A stretch of 64,000 bases of DNA from Nostoc sp. WHI (lineage in GTDB: Bacteria > Cyanobacteriota > Cyanobacteriia > Cyanobacteriales > Nostocaceae). The notes beneath the pieces were generated by a model, which saw only the letters and a list, made by a program, of their open reading frames with translations, was not told where the DNA came from and ran no database searches. Positions within the stretch are counted from its first letter, which is position 1, and every line of letters begins with the position of its first letter. Both the position numbers and the translations under genes were made by a program. Below are positions 53,363 through 63,260 of the stretch, one piece after another. The DNA lies in NCBI RefSeq assembly GCF_015714725.1, contig NZ_WBKM01000179.1:23016-87015 (forward strand), written 5' to 3'.

Positions 53363-54388
53363 TTATTCATTAAGGCTTGAATCATCTTTTCTAGAATCAT
53401 GAATAAGATAGTCTATAACTTTAATGGACACTGCTGTACCCGCTCCGATTAAAATCACTCGCCTAACTTTATATCCTCTACTTGACCACAAATCTCCTTT
53501 TTTAATTAGTTCCTTGTTAAGATATTTAGCTAAGTCTCCAGTAATTTCTTTATTAATAAATGAAGAAAAAGATTTATTTACCGCTTTCCTTTCATCCTTT
53601 AAGAAAAAAATATCTTGACTTGGTAAACTATCGTTTTCATTGATTAATTTTCTAATTCTTATATCTAAGCTATTTGAAATAAAACTAGCAATTAAGAATT
53701 CATGTGCAACTTCATCGGCTGCTAACTTTAAAGAAGCATTCATTAGAGTTTTAGGTACTTCATTGCCAATTCTTTTAGATAGTGTATCGTTAAGTTCTTG
53801 ATAAATCTTGGTGGATAATTTAGAAAAATAATATTTTTCAAATTCATCATATAGTTTTTTATTTAGTTTTATATCATCTTCAAATTTTATCTTTTGAGGT
53901 AAATCTCTATAAATTTTTTCGGTTAAATATTTATACGCAGCTTTAGATTCATCAGGTATTACTTCACTTTGTGTAATTATCTTCTCTGTAAGTTCTTGCT
54001 TATATTTGATATAAGATTTACCAGTTACATCCTGAAATTTCTTCTCTCTAGCTACAAACTCTATGAATTCTTCTTGTTCTAAAAATACTGGTTGAGATTG
54101 CACTGAAAAATTAATTTTATATTTTTTGACAACCTTTTTTTTTGCAATTGTTTTATTTAGCGACCTATAAGGAGTTAATGTACGAACTTTTGCCCCTGAT
54201 TCTATTGTTTCCTCAACTCCTTCTTTGGCAGTTTTTTTAATTCCTATTTCGACTGTTTCCTCAATAATTTCTTTTGCACCTTGTTTAGGTATCTCCCTTT
54301 TGAATATCCTTTGACAACCGTAGAGTGTGAAATTACTGAATACAGCGATTGCAATGACAATGGATACCAAATTTATTTTTCTTAGCAT
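53363..54388 (-). CDS. Predicted lipoprotein of unknown function
   Basis: The protein has 341 residues. Residues 1-24 are a signal peptide with a lipobox ending in FTLYGC, so it is anchored to a membrane facing outwards. A repeated Lys/Glu/Thr segment follows (PKQGAKEIIEETVEIGIKKT). The body is highly charged and helical (Lys, Glu, Asp rich) and ends with a hydrophobic stretch (VILIGAGTAVSIKVIDYLI) that may be a second membrane helix. No domain is recognised. Low GC relative to neighbours and the two-gene unit with the TPR protein suggest an acquired module. Confidence 0.7.
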   Translation of the reverse strand: MLRKINLVSIVIAIAVFSNFTLYGCQRIFKREIPKQGAKEIIEETVEIGIKKTAKEGVEETIESGAKVRTLTPYRSLNKTIAKKKVVKKYKINFSVQSQPVFLEQEEFIEFVAREKKFQDVTGKSYIKYKQELTEKIITQSEVIPDESKAAYKYLTEKIYRDLPQKIKFEDDIKLNKKLYDEFEKYYFSKLSTKIYQELNDTLSKRIGNEVPKTLMNASLKLAADEVAHEFLIASFISNSLDIRIRKLINENDSLPSQDIFFLKDERKAVNKSFSSFINKEITGDLAKYLNKELIKKGDLWSSRGYKVRRVILIGAGTAVSIKVIDYLIHDSRKDDSSLNE

Positions 54389-54711
54389 TTCATTTATTCA
54401 AATAGTGCTTATTTTTAATCATTATCGTCCTCTTCTGAAGAAGCTACAATTTATTCTAAGTGTTTTCACGGTTATTAGCTGGATTTACCGATGTGTTAGT
54501 TGTTAATAATTTTTAATTGCTGATTTCTTTATTTTCCAGTCTAAAAACCTCTGGACTTGTACAAAAACTTATATTTGATGTGAGTTTGACGAACCTCTCC
54601 CTGCCTTGAACTAAAGTTCAAGTCTGTCGTCTCTCTTCGAGTTGAAGACGGACGATTTTGCGTAGTAAAATCTTTTAGTGGTTTTTTAATTGAGCTTATT
54701 AGGCGGATACT

Positions 54712-54813
54712 ATAGGACTCCTGTCTGATTTCTGAACAAGATTTCAAATGAAACCCTGATAAAACAGGCTTTTCAGTCTCAGTATGTTTTCAAAAATCAA
54801 CTCGGAGTCCTAT
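54712..54813. repeat. Inverted-repeat element with ATAGGACTCC ends
   Basis: ATAGGACTCC (54712-54721) and GGAGTCCTAT (54804-54813) are perfect 10-bp inverted repeats, extended by one T/A on each side. The 102-bp element lacks a gene and looks like the end remnant or miniature of an insertion sequence. Confidence 0.65.
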
Positions 54814-54894
54814 ATATGATTCAGTAGAACTCACATTATATTTAACTACAACAATTTTAAAATTCTCACGCAAATACACACTAAAAACAAAAAA

Positions 54895-54922
54895 CCTAAA
54901 GTAAATTTACTTTAGGCTTTTT
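54895..54922. terminator. Bidirectional terminator
   Basis: CCTAAAGTAAA and TTTACTTTAGG form an 11-bp perfect stem, flanked by a T run on both strands (AAAAAAC on the left, CTTTTTAT on the right). It lies 28 bases after the stop of the MOSC gene. Confidence 0.8.
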
Positions 54923-54943
54923 ATGTCTAAATAAATGTTAATT

Positions 54944-55732
54944 TTATTGTGTAAGTATGTCAACCTGATCGCCGATTTGTAAAGTTTTTCCAGCTGACGA
55001 TGGCTGTAATTGAGTATTAACACTCAATCTGTAAAAGTGATTAAAAGGTGATGAAGCAACCCAATTTGGCAAAGTTGCTTGTCTCTGGGCTGCAAAGATT
55101 TTTTGAAAGTTTGGGTAAGCTTCCCCTAAGTAAGAATCGCGTGTTGGGACTATACAACGCTGACATGGATTAACTCCAAAAAAGTGTACATCTCCCACTC
55201 GAAAGGAGACTAAATTACCTTGTTCACTAAATAGCTGATCTTCCCAAAATGCTGGTACACCACCAATCTCAATGTTGGCACGCATCCGACGGCGCACTTC
55301 ATCTACACTTAAACCGGGAAACCAAGAAGCTACTTCTGCCAATGTTGCCGTACTAATTACCGTTGGCCCAAGTGAGTTTGTATCGTCAGGAAAGCCCATC
55401 AAAGAGTTTTGCCTAAATGTGACAGCAAACCCAAAAAAATCACTTAAAGTTGCTTCTAACCCTTGCCGTTCTTCATCCAGATGAAAAATTTGTTGTGAGT
55501 CGCTGCCTGGCATTTGCAACGAGATAGTTCTATTTAAAAGTGGAAATTGCGATCGCAGTAAATGGATTTTAGCATGACGCTTGCCGTTGACAAATCTACC
55601 CTGTTCGTCAAAAATAGCAAATTCGCGGTCATGCTGTAGTGCTCCAGTGGCAAGAACTCTAGCGTTCTCAACTTCAACACCATCTAGTGATTTAACCGGA
55701 TAGAGTAAAATCTTGCTTAGGTAAGACATCAT
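54944..55732 (-). CDS. MOSC domain protein (YcbX-like)
   Basis: The protein has about 262 residues from ATG 55732 (another ATG follows directly; GTG 55759 would add nine residues). The MOSC_N beta-barrel domain (LLYPVKSLDGVEVENARVLA) is followed by the MOSC domain with NPCQRCIVPTRD, whose Cys is the molybdenum-cofactor ligand. Related YcbX and mARC proteins reduce N-hydroxylated compounds such as base analogues. No 2Fe-2S ferredoxin domain is attached, so an electron donor must come from elsewhere. Confidence 0.87.
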   Translation of the reverse strand: MMSYLSKILLYPVKSLDGVEVENARVLATGALQHDREFAIFDEQGRFVNGKRHAKIHLLRSQFPLLNRTISLQMPGSDSQQIFHLDEERQGLEATLSDFFGFAVTFRQNSLMGFPDDTNSLGPTVISTATLAEVASWFPGLSVDEVRRRMRANIEIGGVPAFWEDQLFSEQGNLVSFRVGDVHFFGVNPCQRCIVPTRDSYLGEAYPNFQKIFAAQRQATLPNWVASSPFNHFYRLSVNTQLQPSSAGKTLQIGDQVDILTQ

Positions 55733-55950
55733 ACTTACTGATGATATTGGGCATACCACACTCTCTTTCGTTTTTTCTGAAAGTTAGCTGATTGCTCAAG
55801 CGAAGAATATATCTTAAATCATTCTTCAGCAAGAGCATCAGCCTAATTATCCATCAGACCCCTGATTTTTGTCCTTAAAAAGAGACTTTACCAGCACTCA
55901 AGTATAATTTATAGATTTGTAACTGAGAAGGTGGGAATGTTTACCCATCT

Positions 55951-56607
55951 TTATGGAGTTGTTTGTGGATATAGTGGCGACTTCTTATCAAGGACACCAA
56001 TATGATTTGGAGGCCAAAAGCGAACTACAGCACGTCCAATAATATTCTCGCGGGGGACAACACCCCAGCAGCGGCCATCGTAACTACTGTTACGGTTATC
56101 ACCTAACACCAAGTATGAATCAGCTGGTATAGTCTGGAGTTTCGCCAAAAAAGGTGGCTGTGGCCCTGATTGGCAAACATCAATTACTGTGCTCTGCCGA
56201 GAGCCAAGATAATTAGTTTCTGGGAGGGGTTTGTTGTCGATATAGACTTTGCCATCCCTAAGTTGGATTTTTTCTCCAGGTAAGCCAATTACACGTTTAA
56301 TAAAAGCATCCTGGTATTGTTCTTTTTGTAGTTCTTCTGTAGGTGAAAATACTACAATATCTCCTCGTTGCGGATTAGCAAATTTATACTTCAATTTATC
56401 GACAATGATTTTATCTGCTTCCCACTGATTTGGCGTACCATGCAGAGTCGGTTCCATCGAACCAGAAGGAATCCAGCGTGCTTCAGCAACAAAGGTGCGA
56501 ATTCCCAGGGCTAGAACAATGCTTAATACAATTGTTCTTCCTAGTTCTGCAATCCAGGAATTATCGGGTTGTTGACTAGAGTTGTTATCAGGCACTTGAT
56601 TTTGCAT
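55951..56607 (-). CDS. lepB: Signal peptidase I
   Basis: The protein has 218 residues with one N-terminal membrane helix (about residues 23-41). Catalytic Ser50 lies in PSGSMEPTL and catalytic Lys104 in AFIKRVIGLPGE; the conserved GDNRNSSYDGRCWG box follows. It cleaves signal peptides of Sec- and Tat-exported proteins at the outer face of the membrane, including the secreted proteins encoded here. Cyanobacteria often carry two copies. A solitary gene, divergent from pyrC. Confidence 0.95.
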   Translation of the reverse strand: MQNQVPDNNSSQQPDNSWIAELGRTIVLSIVLALGIRTFVAEARWIPSGSMEPTLHGTPNQWEADKIIVDKLKYKFANPQRGDIVVFSPTEELQKEQYQDAFIKRVIGLPGEKIQLRDGKVYIDNKPLPETNYLGSRQSTVIDVCQSGPQPPFLAKLQTIPADSYLVLGDNRNSSYDGRCWGVVPRENIIGRAVVRFWPPNHIGVLDKKSPLYPQTTP

Positions 56608-56850
56608 GAAATTACTTAACTGAAAAAAAGATGTAGGTAATTAACTCACCTAGTGAGACTTTATCTGTTAATCTTAACGGGAAAACCTTAATTTCCTAGT
56701 CATGTTCTTATCTTGGCGGGGTTCTTCATAAATTAAAATAAACTTTTTTTAACGCGCAACAAAAATTGGTTACTCAGAGAGTGACTCAGTTTAACCTAAA
56801 AGCATAGTTTTCTGTAACACGTAGCTTTTTGTCTGAACTTTGTTAGCCCT

Positions 56851-58170
56851 ATGTCATCTCCACAAATTTTACTGATTCGCCACGCTCGCATTATCCTACC
56901 TAATGGTGAACTGATGATTGGGGATGTGTTGACGCGCGATCGCCAAATAGTCGAAGTTGCGCCAGAAATCTCCCAGACAACACTAGCCACTGAAGTTGAC
57001 GCACAAGGGTTAACTTTGTTGCCAGGAGTCATTGATCCACAGGTACATTTCCGGGAACCAGGACTAGAACACAAGGAAGATTTATTTACCGCCAGTTGTG
57101 CCTGTGCTAAAGGGGGAGTCACTTCCTTTTTGGAAATGCCCAATACGCGCCCCCTGACAACGACACAGCAGGCTTTAGACGACAAGCTAGAACGAGCTTC
57201 ACACAAGTCCTTGGTTAATTATGGCTTTTTTATTGGGGCAACAGCAGAGAATCTACCAGATTTGCTTTTGGCAAAGCCAACACCAGGAATTAAGATTTTT
57301 ATGGGGTCGATGCATGGTCAATTGTTGGTTGATGGCGAAACCGCACTCTCTGCGATATTTGCTAAAGGCGATCGCTTGATTGCCGTCCATGCCGAAGACC
57401 AAGCTAGAATCAACGAACGCCGCCAAGAATTTGCTAACATTCATGAGCTAGCCGTTCACTCTCAAATTCAAGATGATCAAGCAGCCTTGCTTGCAACTCA
57501 ACTGGCATTAAAACTTTCTAAAAAATATCAACGTCGTCTGCATATTCTGCATTTGTCAACAGCGCTGGAAGCAGATTTGCTGCGTCAGGATAAACCCAGT
57601 TGGGTAACAGCAGAGGTGACACCACAGCATTTGTTGTTAAATACCAGTGCTTATGAGCAGATTGGCACTTTAGCACAGATGAATCCACCTTTGCGATCGC
57701 CCCACGATAACGAAGTTCTCTGGCAAGCTTTGCGCGATGGCGTGATTGATTTCATCGCTACAGATCACGCGCCGCATACCTTAGAAGAAAAAGCTCAAGA
57801 ATACCCCGATAGTCCTTCGGGAATGCCTGGGGTGGAAACTTCCCTAGCTTTGATGTTAACTGCGGCGATGCAAGGACACTGTACTGTAGCCCAAGTTGTT
57901 AATTGGATGTCCAAAGCTGTAGCTGTGGCTTATGGTATTCCCAATAAGGGAGCGATCGCACCTGGCTACGATGCCGATTTAGTGCTTGTAGATTTAAACA
58001 CATACCGTCCAGTCCGACGCGAGGAACTTTTAACCAAGTGCGGTTGGAGTCCCTTTGAAGGCTGGAACCTCACAGGCTGGGCTGTAACCACCATTGTCGG
58101 TGGTGAGATTGTTTATGACAAAGGCCAAGTAAATACGCAAGTGCGGGGACAAGCTTTAACTTTTTTATAG
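56851..58170 (+). CDS. pyrC: Dihydroorotase
   Basis: The protein has 439 residues. It is an amidohydrolase barrel with LPGVIDPQVHFREPGLEHKED, GVTSFLEMPNT, the carboxylated-Lys motif GIKIFMGSM, the His motif LHILHLST and ATDHAPH. The third step of pyrimidine synthesis closes carbamoyl-aspartate to dihydroorotate. In the first metal motif the usual H-x-H reads Gln64-Val-His66, so one metal ligand is replaced. I recall the same change in other cyanobacterial dihydroorotases, so it is a subfamily trait. The enzyme may use a different metal geometry. Confidence 0.9.
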   Translation: MSSPQILLIRHARIILPNGELMIGDVLTRDRQIVEVAPEISQTTLATEVDAQGLTLLPGVIDPQVHFREPGLEHKEDLFTASCACAKGGVTSFLEMPNTRPLTTTQQALDDKLERASHKSLVNYGFFIGATAENLPDLLLAKPTPGIKIFMGSMHGQLLVDGETALSAIFAKGDRLIAVHAEDQARINERRQEFANIHELAVHSQIQDDQAALLATQLALKLSKKYQRRLHILHLSTALEADLLRQDKPSWVTAEVTPQHLLLNTSAYEQIGTLAQMNPPLRSPHDNEVLWQALRDGVIDFIATDHAPHTLEEKAQEYPDSPSGMPGVETSLALMLTAAMQGHCTVAQVVNWMSKAVAVAYGIPNKGAIAPGYDADLVLVDLNTYRPVRREELLTKCGWSPFEGWNLTGWAVTTIVGGEIVYDKGQVNTQVRGQALTFL

Positions 58171-58280
58171 TAAATATTTCTTTAAGTTACGCAAGCCGAA
58201 TAAAAAACGTTCGTTCGTAGTGAGTTAGCGCGATCTTCTCCCTTCGCGTTGCGTCTCCGTCCACAGAAGGGTCGGGACTC

Positions 58281-58412
58281 AATAGGGTTCGGTTAAGGTT
58301 TTTTGATGAAAATTCTAGGTCGGTAAGACGCGATAAATCGTCGTCTCTACAATAATCAATCTTTCGTCCTGACGGCGATTTATCGCGTCTCTTGCCTTAA
58401 CCGAAACGTATT
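58281..58412. repeat. Inverted-repeat element of the GTTCGG family (copy 2)
   Basis: TTCGGTTAAGG (58288-58298) and CCTTAACCGAA (58395-58405) are perfect 11-bp ends; CAATA on both outer sides extends them. Inside, GACGCGATAAATCG and CGATTTATCGCGTC form a second inverted repeat. It shares its ends with copy 1 (19173-19307) and with the remnant near 58988. Confidence 0.7.
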
Positions 58413-58512
58413 GGGTCGGGACTAAAGTCCCGGCTTTAGGGACTGAAGTCCCCACTACAAACTGTTTATTATGGGTGATTTGGCGGACATCATAATTATA
58501 TATTTTGTGATA

Positions 58513-58551
58513 TTTCGTATTTCTACGACATTTTTATGTAGAAATACGAAA
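58513..58551. repeat. Strong 14-bp hairpin
   Basis: TTTCGTATTTCTAC (58513-58526) pairs perfectly with GTAGAAATACGAAA (58538-58551) over an 11-base loop. It lies 340 bases after pyrC, in otherwise featureless AT-rich DNA. It could be a small RNA, a terminator or a repeat. Confidence 0.55.
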
Positions 58552-58987
58552 ATAGTTATTTAAATTTCTATTGATAATAGAGCTAATTACAGATGTCAAT
58601 ATAATAATTTCTTGCTAGCTAAAGTTTTTTAAATTAATTTCAAAAAGCATACATAAATTAATTTATTTTATGTAGACATTGTGAACCTAACTTGGGAATA
58701 CTAAGTGTAAGGAAAGCTAAATGACTTATACAGAACTTGATTGTTGTTTAACTTTTCTCTACTAACTTTCGCTGCTAAATAATCCAGATTACTTCTTTGA
58801 ATGACAGTAAAGAACTAATCTGCTTTAACTGAGCTGATTAACTTCTGTAAAAACTCTCATTTAACCCAATAACAGGTTACATTTGCTTGATTAACCGCCA
58901 TTCAAATCAGTTTTTTAGCTGAATTATTACAGCAATAACATTAGTAGATGACAATCTTGAATATATAAATACCGTTCAGTTAAGAAT

Positions 58988-59046
58988 CATTGTAGGTTCA
59001 ATACTATTCGGATAAGATCCCCTCACCTTTTGGCTTTAACTGAATC
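58988..59046. repeat. Remnant of the GTTCGG inverted-repeat family
   Basis: The segment CAATACTATTCGGATAAG at about 58998 matches the end of copies 1 and 2, including the CAATA flank. The other end (TTAACTGAATC, to about 59048) is only a partial match, so this copy is degenerate. Confidence 0.45.
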
Positions 59047-59241
59047 TTATTTCAATATATCTGCTGTTGAATAATTCTTTCGTTTATTTTTGATTGAGAT
59101 AACAATGTTACTAACTGACAGTGGTGAGCGTGGTAGTGGCAGATAGAACGAGTGTAGAGTCCTTCCTCGACTATTTGCAGAAATTTTCTAGTGTTGTGAT
59201 CAAAGAAGTTAAATTCCTTGTATTTTACTTTGAAGATCAGC

Positions 59242-59685
59242 TTAAATAGGGGCAATGACACAATTGAATGGTATAAGTTCGACTTGACGAGTGCCCCCAT
59301 GCTCATAAGTCAAATTCAGGCTTAAATAACTATCTGGCTTGTAGGGCAATCGTTCTGCCCATTCAACAGCCACAATTCCTGGTATGACTTCAACACCTTC
59401 CCAGTAACTTTCTAAATTCAGGGCTGCAACTTCTTGTGGTTCTAAGCGATATAAATCCAGGTGGTAAAGGGGGAGCCGTCCTTCCGTGTACTCATTAATC
59501 AAAGTGAAAGTGGGACTGACAATGGGTTCAGTAATTCCTAAACCTTTGCCAATGCCTTGAACTAGAGTAGTTTTACCAGCGCCTAAATCACCTTTTAGTA
59601 AAATTACACTGCTGGGGGTCAGGGATTCACCGAGAGTAATACCTAAGCGTAGGGTCGCCTCTGTATCTGCAAGAAAAATTTTCAT
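59242..59685 (-). CDS. tsaE: tRNA threonylcarbamoyladenosine biosynthesis ATPase TsaE
   Basis: The protein has 147 residues. Walker A GDLGAGKTT (residues 32-40), VSPTFTLINEY with the Thr/Asn motif, and LYHLDLYRLEP (Walker B region) mark the TsaE/YjeE family. It is an ATPase of the t6A complex (TsaB-TsaD-TsaE), which modifies A37 of ANN-decoding tRNAs. It lies 51 bases downstream of yvcK on the same strand. Confidence 0.94.
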   Translation of the reverse strand: MKIFLADTEATLRLGITLGESLTPSSVILLKGDLGAGKTTLVQGIGKGLGITEPIVSPTFTLINEYTEGRLPLYHLDLYRLEPQEVAALNLESYWEGVEVIPGIVAVEWAERLPYKPDSYLSLNLTYEHGGTRQVELIPFNCVIAPI

Positions 59686-59736
59686 AATTTAGTCCTTGGT
59701 CATTAGTTATTAGTCTAAACAAATGACAAAGGATGC

Positions 59737-61107
59737 TTATTTATCATGATGACCTTTACCGTACCACCGCAATAACACTCGTGCTAGTTTCTGGGGATTG
59801 TGACGCACAAAACCCGTTTCATCTTCATACAAAACATTAGCTGGAACAATCCGTCGTCCTAGCTGAGTTACGGCTTCTCTATCCAAGAAAACGGGATGGG
59901 AATTTTGTTGAGCGTAGCGGATGAGTGATTGCTCCGAGGGAGATTTTTTGTGTATCAGCACAGCATCAAATAGCCGTCTTTGCCCACAAGCAGCATCAAT
60001 TGCTCTGATGTGATCGGCAACACTATATCCTTCTGTTTCTCCTGGTTGAGTCATTATATTGCAGATATAGATCCGGGGGGCATTTGACTGAGCGATCGCA
60101 TCGGTTATTTCTGGTACTAATAAATTCGGAATCAGACTCGTATAAAGGCTACCTGGTCCAATAATAATGTAGTCAGCTTCTTTAAGCGCTTTAATTGCTG
60201 CTGGCACCGCCGGGGGATTAGCTGGAATGCAGCCAATTTTGACAATTTTTCCGCCAGCTTTGGGAATACTAGACTCTCCATGAATGCGGCGACCATCGGT
60301 TAATTCTGCCCAAAGGCGAACATCACTGAGAGTTGATGGTAGTACTTGTCCCCGCACTGCTAAGACTTTAGAACTGGCTGCAACTGCTTGTTCTAAATCT
60401 CCAGTAATATCACTCATTGCCGTTAAAAACAAATTGCCAAAACTATGACCTGTCAATCCATCTCCAGCCCGAAAGCGATATTGAAACAATTCTGTTAATA
60501 ACTTTTCTTCATCTGCTAGTGCTGCCAAACAATTACGAATATCCCCTGGTGGTAGCACTCCAAATTCTTGGCGCAACCGCCCAGAAGAGCCACCATCATC
60601 GGCTACGGTGACAATAGCAGTAATATTAGCGCTGTAAGTTTTTAGCCCTCTCAATAACGTAGAAAGTCCCGTACCACCACCAATCACCACTATTTTCGGC
60701 CCTCGGTACAATCGACGATGCGCCATTAAGACGTCAATAAGTTCCTCTCCACCGTCTGCTCTTAGTACCTTAGTAATTGAGCCTACGGTGCGAGTTTGCC
60801 CCCAAAGCACTAACAGCAAGCCGCCAAGCAGTACCAAAGGGCCACTGATATAGTTGGGTAAGATGTTGGTGATTACTCCCAGGAAACCCCTAACCAACTC
60901 AATCATCCAAAAAATTGGGGTCAGCTTAATCCAAATAGCTAACCCTAAACTCGCCAGCAGTACACCGCCAATACTAATCAACAACCAACGTTTTACCGAT
61001 AGTCCAGGGGATAACCATTTGAACCACTGGTTAACCCGATAGGAAGTACGAGAGCGCGACTGTTTTTGCAAGGCTTTGAGGGCTTGTCTTAGAAAACCAT
61101 TTGACAT
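59737..61107 (-). CDS. yvcK: YvcK/CofD-like gluconeogenesis factor with membrane N-terminus
   Basis: The protein has 456 residues. The N-terminal about 105 residues contain membrane helices ([20 protein letters not shown] and [14 protein letters not shown]), a cyanobacterial extension. The CofD-like fold begins with [19 protein letters not shown] (residues about 138-156) and has [36 protein letters not shown] and [18 protein letters not shown]. YvcK binds UDP-sugars and affects wall synthesis and gluconeogenic growth in Bacillus. It probably forms a unit with tsaE. Confidence 0.92.
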   Translation of the reverse strand: MSNGFLRQALKALQKQSRSRTSYRVNQWFKWLSPGLSVKRWLLISIGGVLLASLGLAIWIKLTPIFWMIELVRGFLGVITNILPNYISGPLVLLGGLLLVLWGQTRTVGSITKVLRADGGEELIDVLMAHRRLYRGPKIVVIGGGTGLSTLLRGLKTYSANITAIVTVADDGGSSGRLRQEFGVLPPGDIRNCLAALADEEKLLTELFQYRFRAGDGLTGHSFGNLFLTAMSDITGDLEQAVAASSKVLAVRGQVLPSTLSDVRLWAELTDGRRIHGESSIPKAGGKIVKIGCIPANPPAVPAAIKALKEADYIIIGPGSLYTSLIPNLLVPEITDAIAQSNAPRIYICNIMTQPGETEGYSVADHIRAIDAACGQRRLFDAVLIHKKSPSEQSLIRYAQQNSHPVFLDREAVTQLGRRIVPANVLYEDETGFVRHNPQKLARVLLRWYGKGHHDK

Positions 61108-61281
61108 ACCTAATTCGGAGCAGTGCTACAAACAATAATTAACAGAAAATTTACACCACTTGGTTTAAAACACCAGGCGTGAAACTATTATATTTGTCAA
61201 TTCCATTAGACTAAGAGCAAGTCGTCAAGATTGCCAGTATTCCTACTTAAACAATACCCTGGCTTGGTAAAAGTGAATTTA

Positions 61282-61773
61282 ATGGAAAAACGAATTTTAG
61301 GGTTAGATCCAGGACTAGCAATTTTAGGATTCGGGTTAATTAACTGCACACAAATTCCCAATAAGGTGCAAGAGACTACAGTAAATATGCTGGATTTTGG
61401 AGTGATTAAAACGTCAGCAGATGTAGAAATGGGACAGCGCCTATGTACCTTGTTTGATGATTTACACACTCTGATGGAGGAATTTCAGCCAGATTTAGTA
61501 GCGATCGAAAAACTATTCTTTTATCGTATGTCAAGTACTATCCTCGTTGCACAGGCGCGGGGTGTACTAATTTTAGTGTTGGGGCAGCGTCGTCTTCCTT
61601 ATGTAGAGTTTACACCTGCTCAAATTAAACAAGCTTTAACAGGGTATGGCAATGCGGATAAGTCTGAAGTGCAAGACGCGGTGGCACGGGAGTTAGATTT
61701 GGATGAGATTCCCAAGCCGGATGATGCTGCGGATGCTTTGGCGGTGGCTTTGACTGCTTGGTTTCAGGTGTAG
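61282..61773 (+). CDS. ruvC: Crossover junction endonuclease RuvC
   Basis: The protein has 163 residues from ATG 61282; an upstream extension to 61231 is not conserved. Catalytic acidic residues are Asp9 (LGLDPG), Glu76 (VAIEKLFF), and Asp148/Asp151 ([14 protein letters not shown]). The [20 protein letters not shown] segment is the RuvC signature. It resolves Holliday junctions with RuvA and RuvB. Divergent from yvcK. The chain has no domain missing. Confidence 0.94.
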   Translation: MEKRILGLDPGLAILGFGLINCTQIPNKVQETTVNMLDFGVIKTSADVEMGQRLCTLFDDLHTLMEEFQPDLVAIEKLFFYRMSSTILVAQARGVLILVLGQRRLPYVEFTPAQIKQALTGYGNADKSEVQDAVARELDLDEIPKPDDAADALAVALTAWFQV

Positions 61774-61952
61774 GTGTCTATGCAAACAATTACAGCTATT
61801 TTCAGGTAAATCAAATATCCCGTCTTTGTAAAGACTCGACAAATCTATGATAAAATTTATGTCCCCTATCCGATAAAGACCTCAGCGAACTTCAGCGATC
61901 GCTAATTATCTCGACAAGGAAGAATCAGAATATGATCTTCCTCTTGTCTCCT

Positions 61953-63161
61953 TCAAATCAACATCCCAGCAATACAAGCGGTAATAAATCCCGCTAACGA
62001 TCCGCCAATCATTGCCCTGACACCCATGCGAGCTAAATCATGCTGGCGATTAGATGCCATCCCAGTAATGCCGCCAATGGTAATGCCAATTGAACCTATA
62101 TTTGCAAAATTACATAATGCGTAAGTCGCGATAATTACTGCGCGTTGGGAAATTTTACCACTTTCAATTAGCGCCTTTAAATCTAAAAAAGCAATAAACT
62201 CATTGAAAATTGTCTTTGTACCCAATAAAGCACCCACTTGCCGACAATCAGCCCAAGGTACACCCATTAGCCACGCTACGGGAGCCATGAAAAAAGACAA
62301 AATCCATTGTAATGATAGTTGCTGTAAGCCCACAAATGCCCCCAACCATCCCAGCAGCGCATTTAGAGCAGCTAATAATCCCAAAAAGGCGATAATCATC
62401 ACCCCAACGTTAACTGCTAGCTTCACGCCGTCAATTGCTCCGGTAGTAGCGGCATCAATTACATTTACATAATTGGTTTCTACATCCGTTTTTGCCTTAC
62501 CAGCCGTCTCTGATACTTCTGTTTCTGGGTACAGCAATTTTGATACTACCAACGATGTGGGGGCAGTCATAAAGAAAGCAGCAATTAGGTGTTCTGCTGG
62601 TATGCCAAAGGAAAGATATGCTCCTAGTACTCCACCCGCAATTGTGGCAAAACCACCCGTCATCACGGCATGAAGTTCCGATTGCGTCATATTCGCTATA
62701 TAAGGTTTAACCATCAACGCCGACTCTGTTGGTCCCAAAAAGATGTTACCTGCACAGGATAAAGATTCAGAACCCGATGTTTTCATCGTCTTCATCATTA
62801 CCCACGCGATTACATTTACCACTCGCTGTAAAATGCCGTAGTAATATAAGATGTTGATAAAGGCAGAGAAAAAGATAATTGTGGGCAGCACTTGGAACGC
62901 AAAGAAATGATCCTTAAAATTTTCTCCAAAGACAAATTTGGCACCTACATCAGAAAATCCTAAAAATTGGCTGACAATATCTCCCAGAGATTTAAACACA
63001 TTTAAACCCCAAGGAGTTTTAAGAATCATTAGTGCAAATGCAAATTCTAATCCCAAACCCCACGCCACTATTCGCCAACGCACTGCACGACGATTTACAG
63101 AGAAGGCGTAGGATATGCTCAGAAAAACTAAGATTCCCAATGCAGAAATGGCGCGTTCCAT
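61953..63161 (-). CDS. Concentrative nucleoside transporter (NupC family)
   Basis: The protein has 402 residues from ATG 63161, 6 bases after GGGAG; the frame goes on to 63200 but that start has no site. It is a polytopic membrane protein (8-10 helices) with the CNT motifs: SALMVKPYIANMTQSELHAV, GGFATIAGGVLGAYLSFGIP and GFANIG-like LCNFANIGSIGITIGG near the end. It imports nucleosides with sodium or protons across the inner membrane. No nucleoside-hydrolase or deaminase gene is adjacent. Confidence 0.93.
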   Translation of the reverse strand: MERAISALGILVFLSISYAFSVNRRAVRWRIVAWGLGLEFAFALMILKTPWGLNVFKSLGDIVSQFLGFSDVGAKFVFGENFKDHFFAFQVLPTIIFFSAFINILYYYGILQRVVNVIAWVMMKTMKTSGSESLSCAGNIFLGPTESALMVKPYIANMTQSELHAVMTGGFATIAGGVLGAYLSFGIPAEHLIAAFFMTAPTSLVVSKLLYPETEVSETAGKAKTDVETNYVNVIDAATTGAIDGVKLAVNVGVMIIAFLGLLAALNALLGWLGAFVGLQQLSLQWILSFFMAPVAWLMGVPWADCRQVGALLGTKTIFNEFIAFLDLKALIESGKISQRAVIIATYALCNFANIGSIGITIGGITGMASNRQHDLARMGVRAMIGGSLAGFITACIAGMLI

Positions 63162-63260
63162 ATTTGCTCCCAAAAAGGTATTGCTAAGGCACTTGGTCAC
63201 AAAGCATACACAAAAATACGTCTTTTTTTATGATTTTTTAGTCAATTACTAATACAGCAC

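Larger units (their letters stand above)
54389..54943. other. Gap with palindromes and an inverted-repeat element
   Basis: The gap holds a short hairpin (CTTGAACT / AGTTCAAG, 54605-54622), the inverted-repeat element at 54712-54813 and the terminator at 54895-54916. Short open frames at 54541-54747 have no coding signature. No other gene is present. Confidence 0.45.
58171..59241. other. Large intergenic region made of repeats and AT-rich DNA
   Basis: About 1.07 kb without a convincing gene. It holds a GC-rich repeat (58215-58275), the element at 58281-58412, a GACTAAAGTCCC-type palindromic repeat (58427-58455), a hairpin at 58513-58551, AT-rich DNA and an inverted-repeat remnant near 58988-59046. 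Short open frames are not supported. Confidence 0.5.

Noticed and set aside
54541..54747. 68-codon minus-strand frame downstream of the lipoprotein gene
   Set aside because: It is composed of palindromes and runs into an inverted-repeat element; coding use is not convincing.
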